Assembly: GCA_012845835.1 (NCBI GenBank)
Contig: JABAKD010000010.1
Location: 3,349,288 to 3,413,287, forward strand
Length of the DNA: 64,000 nucleotides
Direction of reading: 5' to 3'
Source: Undaria pinnatifida
Lineage: Eukaryota > Sar > Phaeophyceae > Laminariales > Alariaceae
Shown: positions 24,331 through 37,600 of the stretch, in pieces
How positions within the stretch are numbered: position 1 is the stretch's first letter
Layout of the letters: each line of letters begins with the position of its first letter
Program-made: the position numbers and the translations under genes
The notes under the pieces: model-generated
Told to the model about the DNA's origin: nothing
What the model saw: only the letters and a program-made list of their open reading frames with translations
The model's database searches: none

Positions 24331-25524
24331 TATTAATAGTGATAGCACTAATAATGGTACTAATAATGGTACTGCAACCACTCCACTGGGGACACCCGAT
24401 CGGTTAATTTGATGAATCGCTCAATCCACCCGGTGTATGTACCGCGTACCTCAAGTACGTCATGGTCATGTTATCGTGGGTCATTTCATGGGGGCCGTTC
24501 AGCGACTGCTGGGGACTCCGCTGACCGGCGTTATACCATACGTGCTGACGTGTGCGAGTGGCTTATTCGAATTTGTTTGGATCCCAGAGAGTTAAACATC
24601 TGACATTTTACGCATGCACGAATCCACTGGTGGCTACAAGTACGAGCTTGCTGTTGATGTTGTTCTCACGCATTAACTCGCATAATCAAGTCCGAGGTCA
24701 CAGAACAGGCTCCCGTCACTCTGGAGCTGAGGAATACCCCAGGGAAAAACACAAACAAACCAAAGGTGGTACACACATACATCACAGCTGACGACGCAAT
24801 TCATGCCTCCACCAGAAACATACGTATAAAAGTGAAATCGGGAGTCAGCCTACGATGTGCCAGGTCCATACTGGTGCACGCGTCTCACTACTCGCGCCTG
24901 GAAAAACCGACTATACCGCTTGCCACCCAAGAAAGACTACCACGTATAATTGCACGTAGTACCGATCACTACGCATACGCACGGCAGACGCAAGTCAATT
25001 GGACGAGCTATGCACTACTCGGGTGGTACAAAAAATATGCATGTAGTCTACATGCGTGCGTATGCGTTTTCGAACATCCTTGAGATCAAGCACCAAAAAG
25101 CAACAGACGGTTACAGGTAGTAGTAGTACCTACTTGTGGTGACCTTAAGCTTCATTTTTCCCAATCCGCCGTGGAGGATGAAAAAACAAAAACAAAACGT
25201 ACCTACTTGATTGCGGACGCAATGACTGCTGCATGCTGCTTACTACACAACACTACTTACTATGATACTACTGCTACCACAGCAGACTCCAGCTTCAACT
25301 CAGTATGATATCCCAGTTTTTTTTTTCATGTGCAAACAGCCGACGCGCTGTCGATATAAACTGCTACACATTTTCTCCAGTAATAAAAACCAGGATGCTG
25401 GAAGTGAAGCAGGATCAGTATGACGCACGTGTGTGTGCGGTGTGCGCGTGCGTGCGGTGTGCGTCGAGTCGGACAACCACGGTCCCCAACCACGCGGGAA
25501 GTTAGGACTCGATTTATAAAATCA

Positions 25525-25625
25525 AAAATACAATAAAATACTCTTGAACCGTGTGAGGCCGAGGATTTCGTCAAAACGCATCCTTTGCAAGCTGCAGAGC
25601 TGTGAACCATGCCGCGATCTTATCT
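25525..25625 (+). repeat. Rep-A, degenerate head
   Basis: ACCGTGTGAGGCCGAGGATT, TCGTCAAAACGCATC and TTGCAAGCTG are diverged Rep-A head sequence. Confidence 0.45.
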
Positions 25626-27125
25626 TGACTTGAGCGTGCGAATGTGTGCATATATATCAACTATGACGCACGTCGTGCGTTTCAGGTTTTGCGTTTTGCG
25701 CCGCCGGGTTCCCGCGGTCCACAATGACGTGTGGCGGCAGCTTTTTATTTTATAAACTTTTATTTTGTTCGTTTTTTTTTTGTTCAAGAACGCGCGTACC
25801 TACGATGTATAACACATAGAATAGCATGTATATTATTATACGTAGCAGGGGGTGATGGTATCTTCATCAGAGAGAGGAAATCGTTTTACTTTGACCTGTT
25901 TTTGACCGAAAGAACATCACCCGGGGACCTCGAAACAAACGCTCTGCGAGACTCGCATGATGCAGCATTTTTCCACTCACGATGGGCCGTAAGGTGTCTC
26001 CTTGTCCTCTCCGGCGAAGTACGTCCACTCAGGCGGCGCGTCTGTTAGTCGGTGACGTTGTTGCAGGTCACATGCGAGAGCCAAGACAGGGGCGGAGGGC
26101 ACGATTTCTTAGTTTGGAAAATCGGACGGGGATGTTTTCTAGAGATCCAAAAGGCCCGAGATCGACATCATGACGAAAAATAGGCTATAGAATAAATAGC
26201 ACAGCAGCAGCCGCCGTGCGCAGCAGCCGCGGTACTATCTCTTGCTACTATTCGAGAAAGAACGCCATGCTCGAGATTGACAAGTGCGCACGCGCAAGGA
26301 AGTTAGTTCCCCAGGGGAAGAGCATGGTTCCATCAAAAACGTCACCGCAAAGGGATTTGAACGTTTCTTCGAGACGCCGGTATGAAATAGTAGAGACGTG
26401 CAGACGCACACGATGTATAATCCCGTACATACCATATCTTCCGAGAGCTACGAAGCTCACCTGACTCCTCAAGCCTTCGGTGCTCCTCGGTGTACTGTGT
26501 GATAAGGATCGCCGTGACCGAGTTATGAGGGTCACCATGATGGTGGCCGCGTGATGATGAGGATTTTGCGATGTGTTCCCCGCGATGATTTGGAGACGGC
26601 GGTTATTACAAAGGCACAGCAGCAGCAACATGCGGTGCCACACAAGGAACAGCGGAAGAGGAAGAGACGTAGAAACAAGGGCGTCACAAACGAACCAGTG
26701 CTTGGGGGTAAACCAAATCACCGGCACACACCAACACAAATCATTTCGTGCCCACCAAATCGTTTCCAGGCCAATCCGTTTTGTCGTAGGAAATCATTTC
26801 CTGCAAACATCAAGCAGCAAGCATGTATGTTCGGATTCCATGCATGCATCGTCAGCTAGTGTTCAGACATACACACGATGCAAGTGCTGCTGCTGTGCGC
26901 CTTTACTCTCTCTTTAGTCTATACCCAACCTTGACCCCAAGAAAGAGTGCCCCAGTCAAGCGAAGAGCGATCGTAGCACAGGCTACTCGTACGTGAACCA
27001 ATAATTTGGGTATTACAGGCGGCGAATATCATAGCATGTAACAGAAGGAGAGCTGCACCTCTCACCACCGCCACCAACATGCAAACAGTGCCGCAGAGCA
27101 TATGCCGTCTGGCTGAGTCGCTCAC

Positions 27126-27197
27126 CAGGAACCCCACGATGGCACCGCTGGCACCGATGAGCAAGACCACCGCCAACGTAACTGCAGCAGAAGGCAT
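27126..27197 (-). CDS. Candidate signal-peptide first exon of the alpha-carbonic anhydrase
   Basis: ATG followed by a hydrophobic run (AAVTLAVVLLIGASGAIVGFL, 24 codons in all), ending in phase 0 at a good donor CTG|GTGAGC. It lies 3.4 kb upstream of the first carbonic anhydrase exon, on the same strand, where a secretory leader is expected. The phase does not fit the tentative 42-nt exon at 23719-23678 unless that exon begins further upstream, for example after the CAG that precedes AGGTACGTACC, or a further exon lies between. It could also be chance. Confidence 0.35.
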
Positions 27198-28639
27198 ACT
27201 AAAGCAGACGGGATACGAAGATCAAGTTTGCTTGAGAGGAGTTAGTTGCTGCTTCTGCTGATGTTGGCGAAGGTGGACGGAGGAGTGGTAGAGGTAGGGG
27301 CGAGGGTGGGTCGGGAAATTCGATACAGGACGAACCAAAACAGGCAGTGAATCGGAACTATGTCTGCAGACCGTTCAGGTGGCTGACTGACGTGTGCTTT
27401 TATCTTGGTCTGGGGGCTCTTCGAGAGAACATCACTATCTGGGAACACAAGAAGGATGAACAAGATTGATGAAAAAATGATTTCACAATACGTACGATAC
27501 GATATATATGCCAGGTTATTTTTGTACCAGCCTGGGGAGCAGGTTATTTTTTTTCTGTACCAGGGAGCAGCAGGCTATTTTTTCTTGTCAACACATGTAA
27601 ATGGGGAGAGCAAATACTTGAAAATAGATCAGAGAAAAAGCATTTTGTTCCCGGGGTATTTTACGGGGGTATAGGTTGTTGCCGGTCATGTATTGTATGT
27701 ATATGTTGTTGCCACACTACTTTCAATCAGCAAACAACAGCACCGCAGGGAGCAGCCCGGCGAGATGTTTGCCCGGCCGTCGGTCGGGCCGGTTCGCCCG
27801 AATGGTCTCTGCCATGTAGGTGTGGCCGTGGGGGAGGAGGCCGGAGGAGGAGGAGTGGCAAGTTGATGCAAAGTAACGAACTACTGCTTTTTCAGTGTCA
27901 GCAACCTGTAGCAACAGAAAAAACGGAAAAACGGCATTGCAATGATTCGAACGTGATTCAGATTATTTGAACACCATTCACCAACCAACCACTAACTGTA
28001 ATCCTATACGGAGAGCGAACTATAGACACTATTTTACACATGAAGACCTGGTCTATTACAGGACTTGGGTTATAACAACCAAGACAAAAATAGAGGCCAT
28101 AGCACCTGGTGCACCTGGTGGTGCACGAAGTATCATGACCAAAAAATTCATGTTCCCGAAAAATACATGGAATACATACTCTAGACTATGGTGAATTAGT
28201 CTATAATAATATAATAATACTCATTGAGTCTTGAGATCTCGTTGTGACGGTATTATTTTGTTTTTTACAATTACAAAAAGAAATTCTAGTATAATACAAA
28301 AAAAGTGACAAGTACGTACTCGTGCGTTGTCTGCTTTGCTCGCGTATGATACGCTCTAAAACCGGCGTTTCAACCATGAATTTTGTATTTAATACGCGCG
28401 AGCGGCGTGCGTCAGAAGTCGTCATGCTGAACCTTTCAAGGACAAACAAAACTAACAGACCAAAAGTCCACTACTCTGTATTAATAGCTGTTTAAATTAT
28501 CAATGTAGATAGGCTGTCCGGTGGGATATGTACGTTCGTCTGTGTTTTGTGTCTGTCGCCACGTCTCCACCACCAAGTTTCCAATCGCACGTGTGTGGTT
28601 TCTCCAAGCAACCCAACAAATCGTATCATGGTATGTTTT

Positions 28640-28875
28640 TTTTATAGTTTCCGCGCGCACAGACCCCGTTGACCCTGGTACAAGCCACAACACGTGTACT
28701 ACTTCTGTAAGTGTAGTAGTTCCAAGGGGAGTCGCCGACCTATAACCTTAATGAGGACACACAACCCGTAAAATACGCGCAATCGGAATACCACCACACA
28801 GCAGCGCGAAGATGAGTGTCGACGAAAACTTCGATCTCACGACAGAGAGTGTATTTTTATTTTTGTAATATTTAT
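28640..28875 (-). repeat. Rep-A dispersed repeat
   Basis: Minus-strand copy from TTTCCGCGCGCACAGACC to CACGACAGAGAGTGTATTTT, truncated before the G-rich subrepeats. Confidence 0.72.
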
Positions 28876-29029
28876 ATAATTAGACTAGTCTAGACTATGT
28901 ACTTCGTAAACGCATCGTCGTGTTAATTGTTTATCGCCTTGCCCTTTTTCATTTCTCTTAGACTCCTTGTTGATTGAGCTGTCTTGATCCCTCACTCAGT
29001 TTTGGGTGTAAGGATATATTTATATATTT

Positions 29030-29349
29030 TGCACACTTTTACTTTTCAGCTTCTGGACAAGCCGTGGTCACAGGTGTCGTCTCTTCCCCCTGGTTCTTGC
29101 CTTCATTTTCTTATCGCGCGACGCGCATAGGGTTCAGCAATTCTACTGCTCATCGATTTTACATCGAGTGTTGTTGCTAACTCAAGCTCTCCTCGCGCTT
29201 TCCGCAAGCCAATTTGTGCACAAGAAAATGTTAAAAGTCCCTGTATACGAATTTATACGAGTATGCACTCGGGGGGACTCGAACTCACAATGAAACTGAC
29301 CTATATACCAGGCTCGCGAGGATAACCTGATACGCCACCGGGGCGACCG
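29030..29349 (-). mobile_element. tRNA-derived SINE, copy 3
   Basis: Same family, minus strand. The head ends at GGGCGACCGG near 29349, the body is slightly diverged with small insertions, and the tail is AT-rich. Confidence 0.82.
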
Positions 29350-30759
29350 GCTGCTCAAGTCAGTTAGGACATGCCGAAGCGCGCATTTTTTTTTTTTTGC
29401 CATGACGGTGTGCTCTTTCGCTTTTCTTTCTGACATGTCCGCCAATCTACATCCTATCCTCCATCCTCCGTAAACACGTATCACTAATGTGGATAAAAAG
29501 AAAAGCGCTACAGATTTTGTACCGACTATAGTTTATGTGCGTTAGTTCGTGCGGCCACACACACACACAAAATCCGCTCTCTTTTGTGTCTGTCTCTCTC
29601 TCGTCTCGTCTGGTCACGTTCTTTCTCATTTTTTTGACGTTCTTGGCATTCATTTTCGGATGATCTTGCTTTTGTTTCGTTTCAACGTGAAAGTTTATAA
29701 AGACTACGTGGCTGGTTGACAGCCGTTTGTTGACGGTTTTGTTTCGACGCTTTGACCCATCCTTTGACTCCTTTAGAATTATTGTACTGGTCTTAGTCTT
29801 TCAAGTTGCTTGACGCATGTCCGTCAAGTCCGTCAATAACAAGTGCCGTCAACCGACTCCTTTGCGTCGACTTGTCACGCGTGTCTCTTACGTCTCAGTC
29901 TCTTAGGCCCCAGTCTCCTCGAGTCTTTTCCAAGGTCTCTTGTCTTTTCACCCCTATAAAACAAAGAAGAAATCCAAAAGCGAAAATAAGAAAAAGACAC
30001 GTCAGCGATAATTTCGCGAAAGTCGTGTTTTTCATGAAGCGTGCGTTGCATTTACTCGTTCGTCGTACATGCGTGGAGAGAATCATCCACCGGAGTACGT
30101 AACGTGGAGTGTGGGGGACATGAGCTGGGGGCATCAACAATTTCCTCGCGTACGCACATACATACATGCATGTACGTACCTGGAACTTGGAAGGTGCTCA
30201 ACAACAACAGCAGTTAGTTTCAGCAGTAAATCACCTAGGCTACGTACGGTATTGTATATAGTATCATATCATACCCCGATTCTGTAACTACAGGATTTGA
30301 GCCTCTCGCACGAGTGACTAGTCTATTAACCTCACCGACAAAATCATTTTAGGTGATTTGTTTCGGAGCAGCGCAGTTTACCCTTCCTTCCACTGCGGTC
30401 TCATATGGTGAACTGTATAATAATGTGAGTTGTAACCACACGGCCACAACGGAACAGTTGGGCCTCACTCGCGCGAGTGACACCGAGCCACTCACTGCAA
30501 GCAACGGACCAAAAAATGACCCCCACCTCAGACGGATTCCCACACTATTATCGCTATTATCATATTGATAATACCTGGTACGAAGTAGAAAAATTCGATT
30601 ACTCGTAAAATATGCGTCCTCCTACCGTACGTAGTTCATACGTCTGTCTTGATGCTAATTTTTACAATAATACAGAAACCGCTTCAAGACAGCGTAGAAC
30701 GAAGACAAGGAAAAAATAAATTAGAGAAGGACAAAAATAATTAGACAACAAGCAAGAAG

Positions 30760-31136
30760 TCTTAAATAAGGCTTAGTTTGGGTAAGCTATTGGTTAACCT
30801 TTGCAAGTGGTCAAAGGGACTAATACCCCACTAATTCCTCAACAAATGGCGTCGTCGGCAGGACCACGGGTTTCTTGGGTCGTGGGTTCGATCCCCACCA
30901 TCCACAATAATAAACTTTTCAGATTTTCCCCATGTCGAACTTGAAAAATACTCTCCCTGGTATCCCCAGGAAATGAAACGGCTTGGACATTGACAGGTCC
31001 GCCCGTATATCCGGCCGACCTGTTATCCCGCCGTTCCAGGGGGGGGGAGTGTTATAAGGCTTAGTCTGGGTAAGCTTTTGGTTAACCTTTTGCAAGTGTT
31101 CAAAGAACTAATACCCCATTAACTAGTTTCTTTACA
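30760..31136 (+). mobile_element. TRIM-like miniature LTR retrotransposon, near-complete
   Basis: Two direct terminal repeats of about 86 bp (30760-30844 and 31050-31136); the 3' copy begins TGTTATAAGGC and both end near ACA. Just inside the left repeat, TGGCGTCGTCGGCAGGA (30847-30863) is complementary to a tRNA 3' end: CCA, acceptor strand, then T-stem strand. A G-rich purine tract CAGGGGGGGGGAG lies directly before the right repeat. These are a primer-binding site and polypurine tract. Total length is about 377 bp with no coding capacity, so it must be moved in trans. ACAAGCA occurs on both flanks (about 30748 and 31135), a possible but offset target duplication. Confidence 0.8.
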
Positions 31137-32077
31137 CAAGCATATTTTTTCCTTGTCTCGGCGCAGTTTCTTACTGGTCGAGATAATTTAAAAGAATTTT
31201 TCCAAAGGGAATTTTCCGATAGATTGGGAAGCCTCCGTTCGTACAAAGTGATCACTTGCTTATTATTATGATGACGACGTTGGCGTCCATCCGGGCAGTC
31301 GGAGTGAAATCGCCTCGTTCTCTCATCATGCATTTTGTTGCTGCTGCTGCTGCTGAAGGAGTTGGAGAGCGCAACCTACCGCCCCTTCCGACAGGAGCAG
31401 GGGGAGGGGGGGGTACTCATTTGATTGTTGCCTTAGACGGGTGCTACGTACGATAGGGGTGCACCACATTTTTTCTTAATACTACCCCTCAATTTGGGAG
31501 CTTAAGACCTCTCTAGGGCAAAAAATGATTTGGATACGGAAAATAAAACTGCTATGATACCCCGGATGAAAAATAATCCCATGGCCTAGGGTGCACGACG
31601 AACATCACGGAAAAAAAAAGTGTCGTATTTCCGACGATTTCGGGTCAAGAAAAAAAAAGTACTACTTCTATCGTTGGCATGCGTCCTTTTAGCCATCATT
31701 TGACCACTGACCACGCATCCCTTCCGAGACGGAGGACCGTTCCTACTCCTGATAGAGGCACCTCCAACATTTCGGCGCTCATTGCGCTTCTTCCATGTAT
31801 TACATAGAAACTGTTTCCTCATCCTATCCTCGTCCTGTTTCGCCGTCTGCGGCCACCATCTATCTTCTAGTATATCGATCGTTGTCTCGCTACTCTCTAG
31901 ACTAGTCTACCAAACAAGCTCTTCCATGTCACACACACGTCTAATTTCCCCATCTCCTTCTCTAACGCATCTCATTCCTCCTTGTTAAATATTTCATTTC
32001 ACATTCGCCTACTATGTGAGTCTTACTCTGAGCAGGGGGGGAGGGGGGTATACATATCGTCATGCATGTGTTTCAAG

Positions 32078-32350
32078 GTATCAGTAGGGTATTAGTCCGT
32101 TTGACCACTGGCAAAAGGTTAACCAATAGCCTACTTACCCAAACTAAGCCTTATAACACTCTCCCCCCCTGAAACGGCGGGATAGTAGGTCGGCCGGATT
32201 TTTGGTTAACCTTTTGCAAGTAGTCAAACGCACTAATACCCTACTAATACAAAAAATGGCGTCGTCGGCAGGACATGTTTTTTTTGGGTCGTGGGGTTCG
32301 AGTCTCACATCCACCATAATAAACCACATAACATCGAAATCCGCCCGAGG
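32078..32350. mobile_element. TRIM fragments in inverted arrangement
   Basis: A minus-strand terminal repeat with its polypurine tract (32078-32175) is joined at about 32203 to the end of a plus-strand terminal repeat plus primer-binding site (about 32257). Two copies therefore sit head to head with their intervening parts lost. Confidence 0.7.
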
Positions 32351-32589
32351 AATAAACACTTCCACGCACTGGACATCACCTCATTTTCTTTCTAGAGCCA
32401 TCCATGCCGCTGCCTCCCCCCCCCCCCCCCCCGCCCCGCCTCCAACGCCTGGACCTAGCACCACACGTATGCCACCTAAATCCCTTCCCCCCCCACACTT
32501 TCCCCCCCACCTTCCCCCACCCCCCTCCCCCACCCCCCACCTCACCCCACCTCCACCCCCTCGAACACTCCGCCCTCCACTCACTGGTT

Positions 32590-33195
32590 GTACGACTTAC
32601 AGGATATACATGATAAACTGGTGCATTCTTTCTAAAACCGTCACATTTATCCCCTTAAAAGAATGTATAGTTTCCACGCACAGATTGATCCGCCCGCCCC
32701 GCCCCCGCCCCCCCCCCTCCCCCCCATGATAAACTGGTGCATTTTTTTCCAAAAACCGACAGATTTATCCCCTTGAAGGATTTATAGTTTCCACGCACAA
32801 ATTGACCTGCCCCACCTGTCCCTCCCCCCCCCCCCCCCCCCCTCCCGCCCCCCCTTTTGATTAAAATCGGACCCCCACGTCCTTAAAAACTCCGCCCTCC
32901 CCTCACCGGTTATCCGACTAACAGGATTCACTTGATGAACGAATGCATTTCCTTCCATAGCTGTCAGATTTTGTCCCCCTCAGAAACGGGTTTTATAGTT
33001 TCCGCGCACAGACTGACTAACATCACCCTGTTGACCCTGATAGCTACACTGTAGTTGCAAGGGGAGTCGCCGACCTATATCCTTAATTAGGACACACAAC
33101 CCTTAATACGCACGATCGGAGTATCACACACAGCTTACAAAGATGAGTTTCGACAAAATATTCGATCTCACAGCTGGAGTGTATTCTCATTTTTG
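32590..33195 (-). repeat. Rep-A dispersed repeat, long minus-strand copy
   Basis: Complete head at 33195 running to several C-rich subrepeats, each with TGATAAACTGGTGCATT, ATAGTTTCCACGCACA and a long poly-C run. It shows that subrepeat number varies between copies. Confidence 0.75.
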
Positions 33196-33560
33196 ATGAT
33201 AAACTTTTTCAGACTTTCCCCATGTCAAACTTGAAAAATAATCTCCCCGGTATGCCCAGGAAATGAAACCGTTTGGATATTGACAGGTCCGCCCGTATAT
33301 ATCCGGCCGACTTGTGCTATCCCGCCGTTCCAGGGGGGAGAGTGCTATAAGGCTTAGTTTGGGTAAGTAAGCTATTGGTTAACCTTTTGCAAGTGGTCAA
33401 ATGGACTAAAGCTCCTTTAGTTCCTTAACAAATGGCGTCGACGGCAGGTAAGTCTTAGTTTGGGTAAGAGCTATTGGTTAACCTTGTGCAAGCGGTTAAA
33501 CGGATTAATACTCCACTATTAATGATACCTTAACACATGGCCGTAGTCTGCAGGACCATA
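33196..33560 (+). mobile_element. TRIM fragments, tandem terminal repeats
   Basis: The 3' internal half, polypurine tract and a terminal repeat (about 33346-33430) are followed by a primer-binding-site-like ATGGCGTCGACGGCAGG and at once by a second, 5'-truncated terminal repeat with its own degenerate binding site (ATGGCCGTAGTCTGCAGG). The 5' half is missing; a Rep-A copy abuts the left side. Confidence 0.7.
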
Positions 33561-33999
33561 GATAGACCCTCGCATCTCTCTGCGAAGCCGGGGGGTGGAG
33601 TTGATCACATGCCACTATATTTGCATGTAACACGCAGGTAGAATATTTTGCTATCATCCTCCTCCGTTTCCAGCCGCCGCCACCACCACGACCACATACA
33701 CACATCCTTTCCCCGCCGCCCCACCTAAAATCAAAATCTGCCAGACAGAGTAATGAACAATATCTACCAGACAGACAGGTGGTATCACCTCATTACCTTT
33801 CGAGCCATCCATGCCGTAGCTCTAATTCATTTATTATATGGTCTTCAAGGTCAAATTAACTTTCACCCTCCGCCCCTCCTTCCCCGCCACCTGCACCATC
33901 GCCTAGAATACCTAGCACCACGCGTATATACATAGTAACTCCCTACCAGGCATACATTTAAGCGACCTAAATCGGGTTGAAATCCCCCCCCGCCCCCCA

Positions 34000-34580
34000 T
34001 CGTTTTCACCCCCCCCCCTCCCTTCGAAAACTCCGCCCTCCCCTCACCGGTTGTACGACTTACAGGATATACATGCTAAACTGATCATGCACCCCTTCCA
34101 CAACCAACCGTCAGATTTGTCCCCTTTAAAAAAAAGGGTTTTACCGTTTCCGCGCACAGATTGAGTTTCCCCCGCCCCCCGGCCCCCCTCCCCCTTCCTT
34201 TTTAAACCTCCAGCCCCCGGCCCCGACGCCCCCGCGCCCCCGGCCCCCCGCGCCCTTAAAGCTTCGCCCTCCCCTCACCGATTATACGACTTACAGGTTA
34301 TTCTTGATAAAAATATGAATTTCCTCCCACATCTGTCAGATTTTGTCCCCCTCACCAACGGGTTTTATAGTTTTCCGCGCACAGATTGGTTAACATCACC
34401 CTGTTGACCCTAGTACAAGCTACATCGTAGATCTAAGGGGAGTCGCCGACCTATATCCTTATTGAAGACACACACCCAGTGATACGCGCGGTCGGAGTAC
34501 CACCCACAGCTTGAGAATATGAGTATCGACGAAATCTTCGATCTCACAGCTGGAGTGTATGTTTATTTTTAGAAAATATA
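34000..34580 (-). repeat. Rep-A dispersed repeat, minus-strand copy
   Basis: Runs from the CTCCGCCCTCCCCTCACCGG subrepeat to the head at ACAGCTGGAGTGTATGTTTA. It directly abuts the CCATGG array. Confidence 0.72.
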
Positions 34581-34604
34581 TATATTAGCGGGTCATGTTA
34601 TTAA

Positions 34605-37600
34605 GTTGGACATGCCATAGCATGCAACGGTACGTGCCATGTGGCATGCCCATGGCGAACCATAGCAATGACATGTGGCGATGCCATGGCACCGTGATGG
34701 GCCATCCATGGCAATACCATGGCACGTGCCATGGCATGCCATGGTAATGCCATGGGTTGCCATGGTAAGGGACCATGGATCCTGTATGGGCCATGGGTCA
34801 TGTAAGGCCATGCGAATGGCCTTGGGAATTTGCCATGGCGAACCATGGCATGCCATGGTTATCCGTGACATATTCCGGGGGACACGCAACGGATGCCCCA
34901 TGGCCCCGTCTTGGTGAAAATGCCTTGGGTACCCATGGTCATCCATGGTCACCCATGGCAATGCCATGGTTACCCGTGGCGCCCCGTGGTGATCCATGGC
35001 CATACCACGATTAACCATGGACATGTCATGGTCACTCATGGGAATAGCATGGTTGTCCACCGTCATCCACGGTCATTCGTGGTAATGCCACGATCACCCA
35101 TTGCCCTGCCATGGTCGCCCATGGCCGTACCACGAGTGACGATTGACGTGCCATGGTCACTCGTGGGAATGCCATGGTCACCCATGGGGATGCCATGATT
35201 GCCCGTGGCAACCCATGGGGGTTCCATGGCTTCCCATGGCAGACCATAGCATTGCCACGGATGACCATGGGTTGCCACGGACGCCCATGGCATCCCCATG
35301 GGTGACCATAGCGTTGCCGCGGTTGCTCGTCGTATGGCCATGGATGACTATGGGGTGCCACGGACGCCCATGGGAACACCCATGGGAATGCCACGAAATG
35401 CCGTGGTCACCCATGGGAATTCCATGTTCGCCCGTGGCAAACCATGGTAATGCCATGATCGCCCATGGCAACTCATGGCATGTCATTGTCGTCCATGGTC
35501 ATCCATGGGCATCCGTGGCAATCCTACGGTCAACCATGGCGATACCATGCTTACCGATGGTCATCGTTGGCCACACCATGGTCACTCATGGGTATGCCTT
35601 GGGCACCCGTGGCAACCCATGGTCATCCGTGGTAATGCCATGGTCCCCCCACGGGACTGCCATGACCGCCCGTGGTGACCCATGGCAATGCCATGGTCCA
35701 TCATGGTCATCCATGTTCATCCATGGCAATTCCATCGCCAACAGTGGCAAACCATGGGAACGCCATGATCGCTCGTTGCAACTCATGGCAATGCCACGGT
35801 CGCCCATAGTCATCCATGGTCATTCGTGGCAACACCACGGTCAACCATGGCGGTGCCATGGCCACCCATGGTCGCCCGCGGTCATGCCATGGCTACTCAT
35901 GGGCATACCATGGGCGTCCGTGGCAACCCATGGTCATCCGTGGCAATGTCGTTGTCTTCCATGGGAAACCATGGCATCCCCATGGTTTACCATGCCGTTG
36001 CCATGATTGCTCGTGGTATTGCCATGGATGACCATGGGGTGTAGCGGACGCCCATGGGAATGATCACCCATGGGAATGACATGTTCACCCGTGGCAAACC
36101 ATGGGAATGCCATGGTCGCCCATAGTCATCCATGGGCATCGGTGGCAATGCCACGGTCAACTATATGACGGTGCCATGGCCACCCATGGTTTGCCGTAAG
36201 TTGCCACGGGCGATCATGGCAATGCCATGGGCTGCGATGGGAAACCATGGCATCCCCATGGGCGACCATAGCGTTGCCATGGTTGTTCGTGGTATTGCCG
36301 TGGAAGACCACGGGGTGTCATGGACGCCCATGGGAATGTCGTGGTCACGCATAGGAATGCCATGGTTACCCATGGGAATGCCGTTATCACCCGTGACAAC
36401 CCATGGCATTGCCATGGTCGCCCGTAGTCACCCATGGCCATCGACGGCCATCGGTGACAATGTCATACCGATTACCATGGCGGTACCATGGCCACCCATG
36501 GTCATCCATGGCAATGCCATGGGTTACCACGGGGCGATCATGGCAATGCCATGATCCTCCATGATCATCGCTGGACATCCGTGGCAATACCATGGTCAAC
36601 CGTGACAGACCATGGGAACGACATCATCGCTCGTGGCAACCCCTGGCAATGCCATGGTCGCCCATAGTCATCCATGGTCATTCATGGCAATGCTACGCTC
36701 TACCATCGCGGTGCTATGGTAGACCGTGGTTATCAATGGCCACCCATTGGGCTGCCATGATCGCCCGTGGCAACCCATGGCAATGCCATGGTCGTCCACG
36801 GAATGTCATGGTCACCCATGTGAATGCCGTGATCACCCGTGGCAAACAATGGAAATGCCCTGATCGCCCGTGGCAACCCATGGCAGTGCCATGGTCGCCC
36901 ATGGTCATCCATGGTCATCGGTGGCAATGCCACGTTCAACCGTGACGGTTCCATGGTAACCGATTGGTGCCCGTGGCCATACCATCGTCACTCATGGGAA
37001 TGCCATGGGCGTCCGTGGCAACCCACCATGGTCATCCGTGGCAATGCCATGATCTGCCATGGGAAACCATGGCATCCCCATGCCTTGGAGTGGCGTTTTC
37101 CATGGCATTGCCATGGTTGCTCGTGGTTTTGCCATGGATGACCATGGGATGCCACGAATGCCCATGGGAATATCATGGTCACCCATGGGAATGACATGTT
37201 TACCCGTGGCAAACCATGGGAATCCTATAATTGCCCGTGGCAACCCATGGTCGCCCATGATCACCCATGGCCATAAGTGGCAATGTCACGGCAAACCATG
37301 GCGATGCCATGGTCACCCATGGTCATCCATGGTTACCCATGGGACTGCCATGGTCGCACGTGGTAACCCATGGCAATGCCAAGGTTGTCCATGGCAACCC
37401 ATGGTCAACCACGACCATGCCATGCCCACGATGAACTTGACATGCTCACCCATGTCTATGCTATGGTCCCCCTTGGGACTGCCATGATTAGCCATGGCAG
37501 TGCCATGACAGTGCCATGGGTTACCAAGGGCGATTACGGCAGTCCCATTGGTGACTATGGACGGCCATGGACGGCCATGGCAGTAACATGGGTTGCCATG

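Larger units (their letters stand above)
24331..30759. other. Mostly unassigned sequence upstream of the carbonic anhydrase
   Basis: Contains the signal-peptide exon candidate (27126-27197), Rep-A copies at 25525 and 28640, the SINE at 29030 and a GTGTGTGCGGTGTGCG tract near 25430. No other exon was recognised on either strand. Confidence 0.45.

Noticed and set aside
30847-30905. tRNA gene with T-arm GTGGGTTCGATCCCCAC
   Set aside because: No matching acceptor 5' strand; it lies just inside the left terminal repeat of the TRIM, and the preceding bases fit a primer-binding site.
35143-36006. 287-codon open frame inside the CCATGG array
   Set aside because: Palindromic repeat units make all frames open; composition is only Met, Pro, Trp, His, Gly and Ala, with equally long frames antisense.
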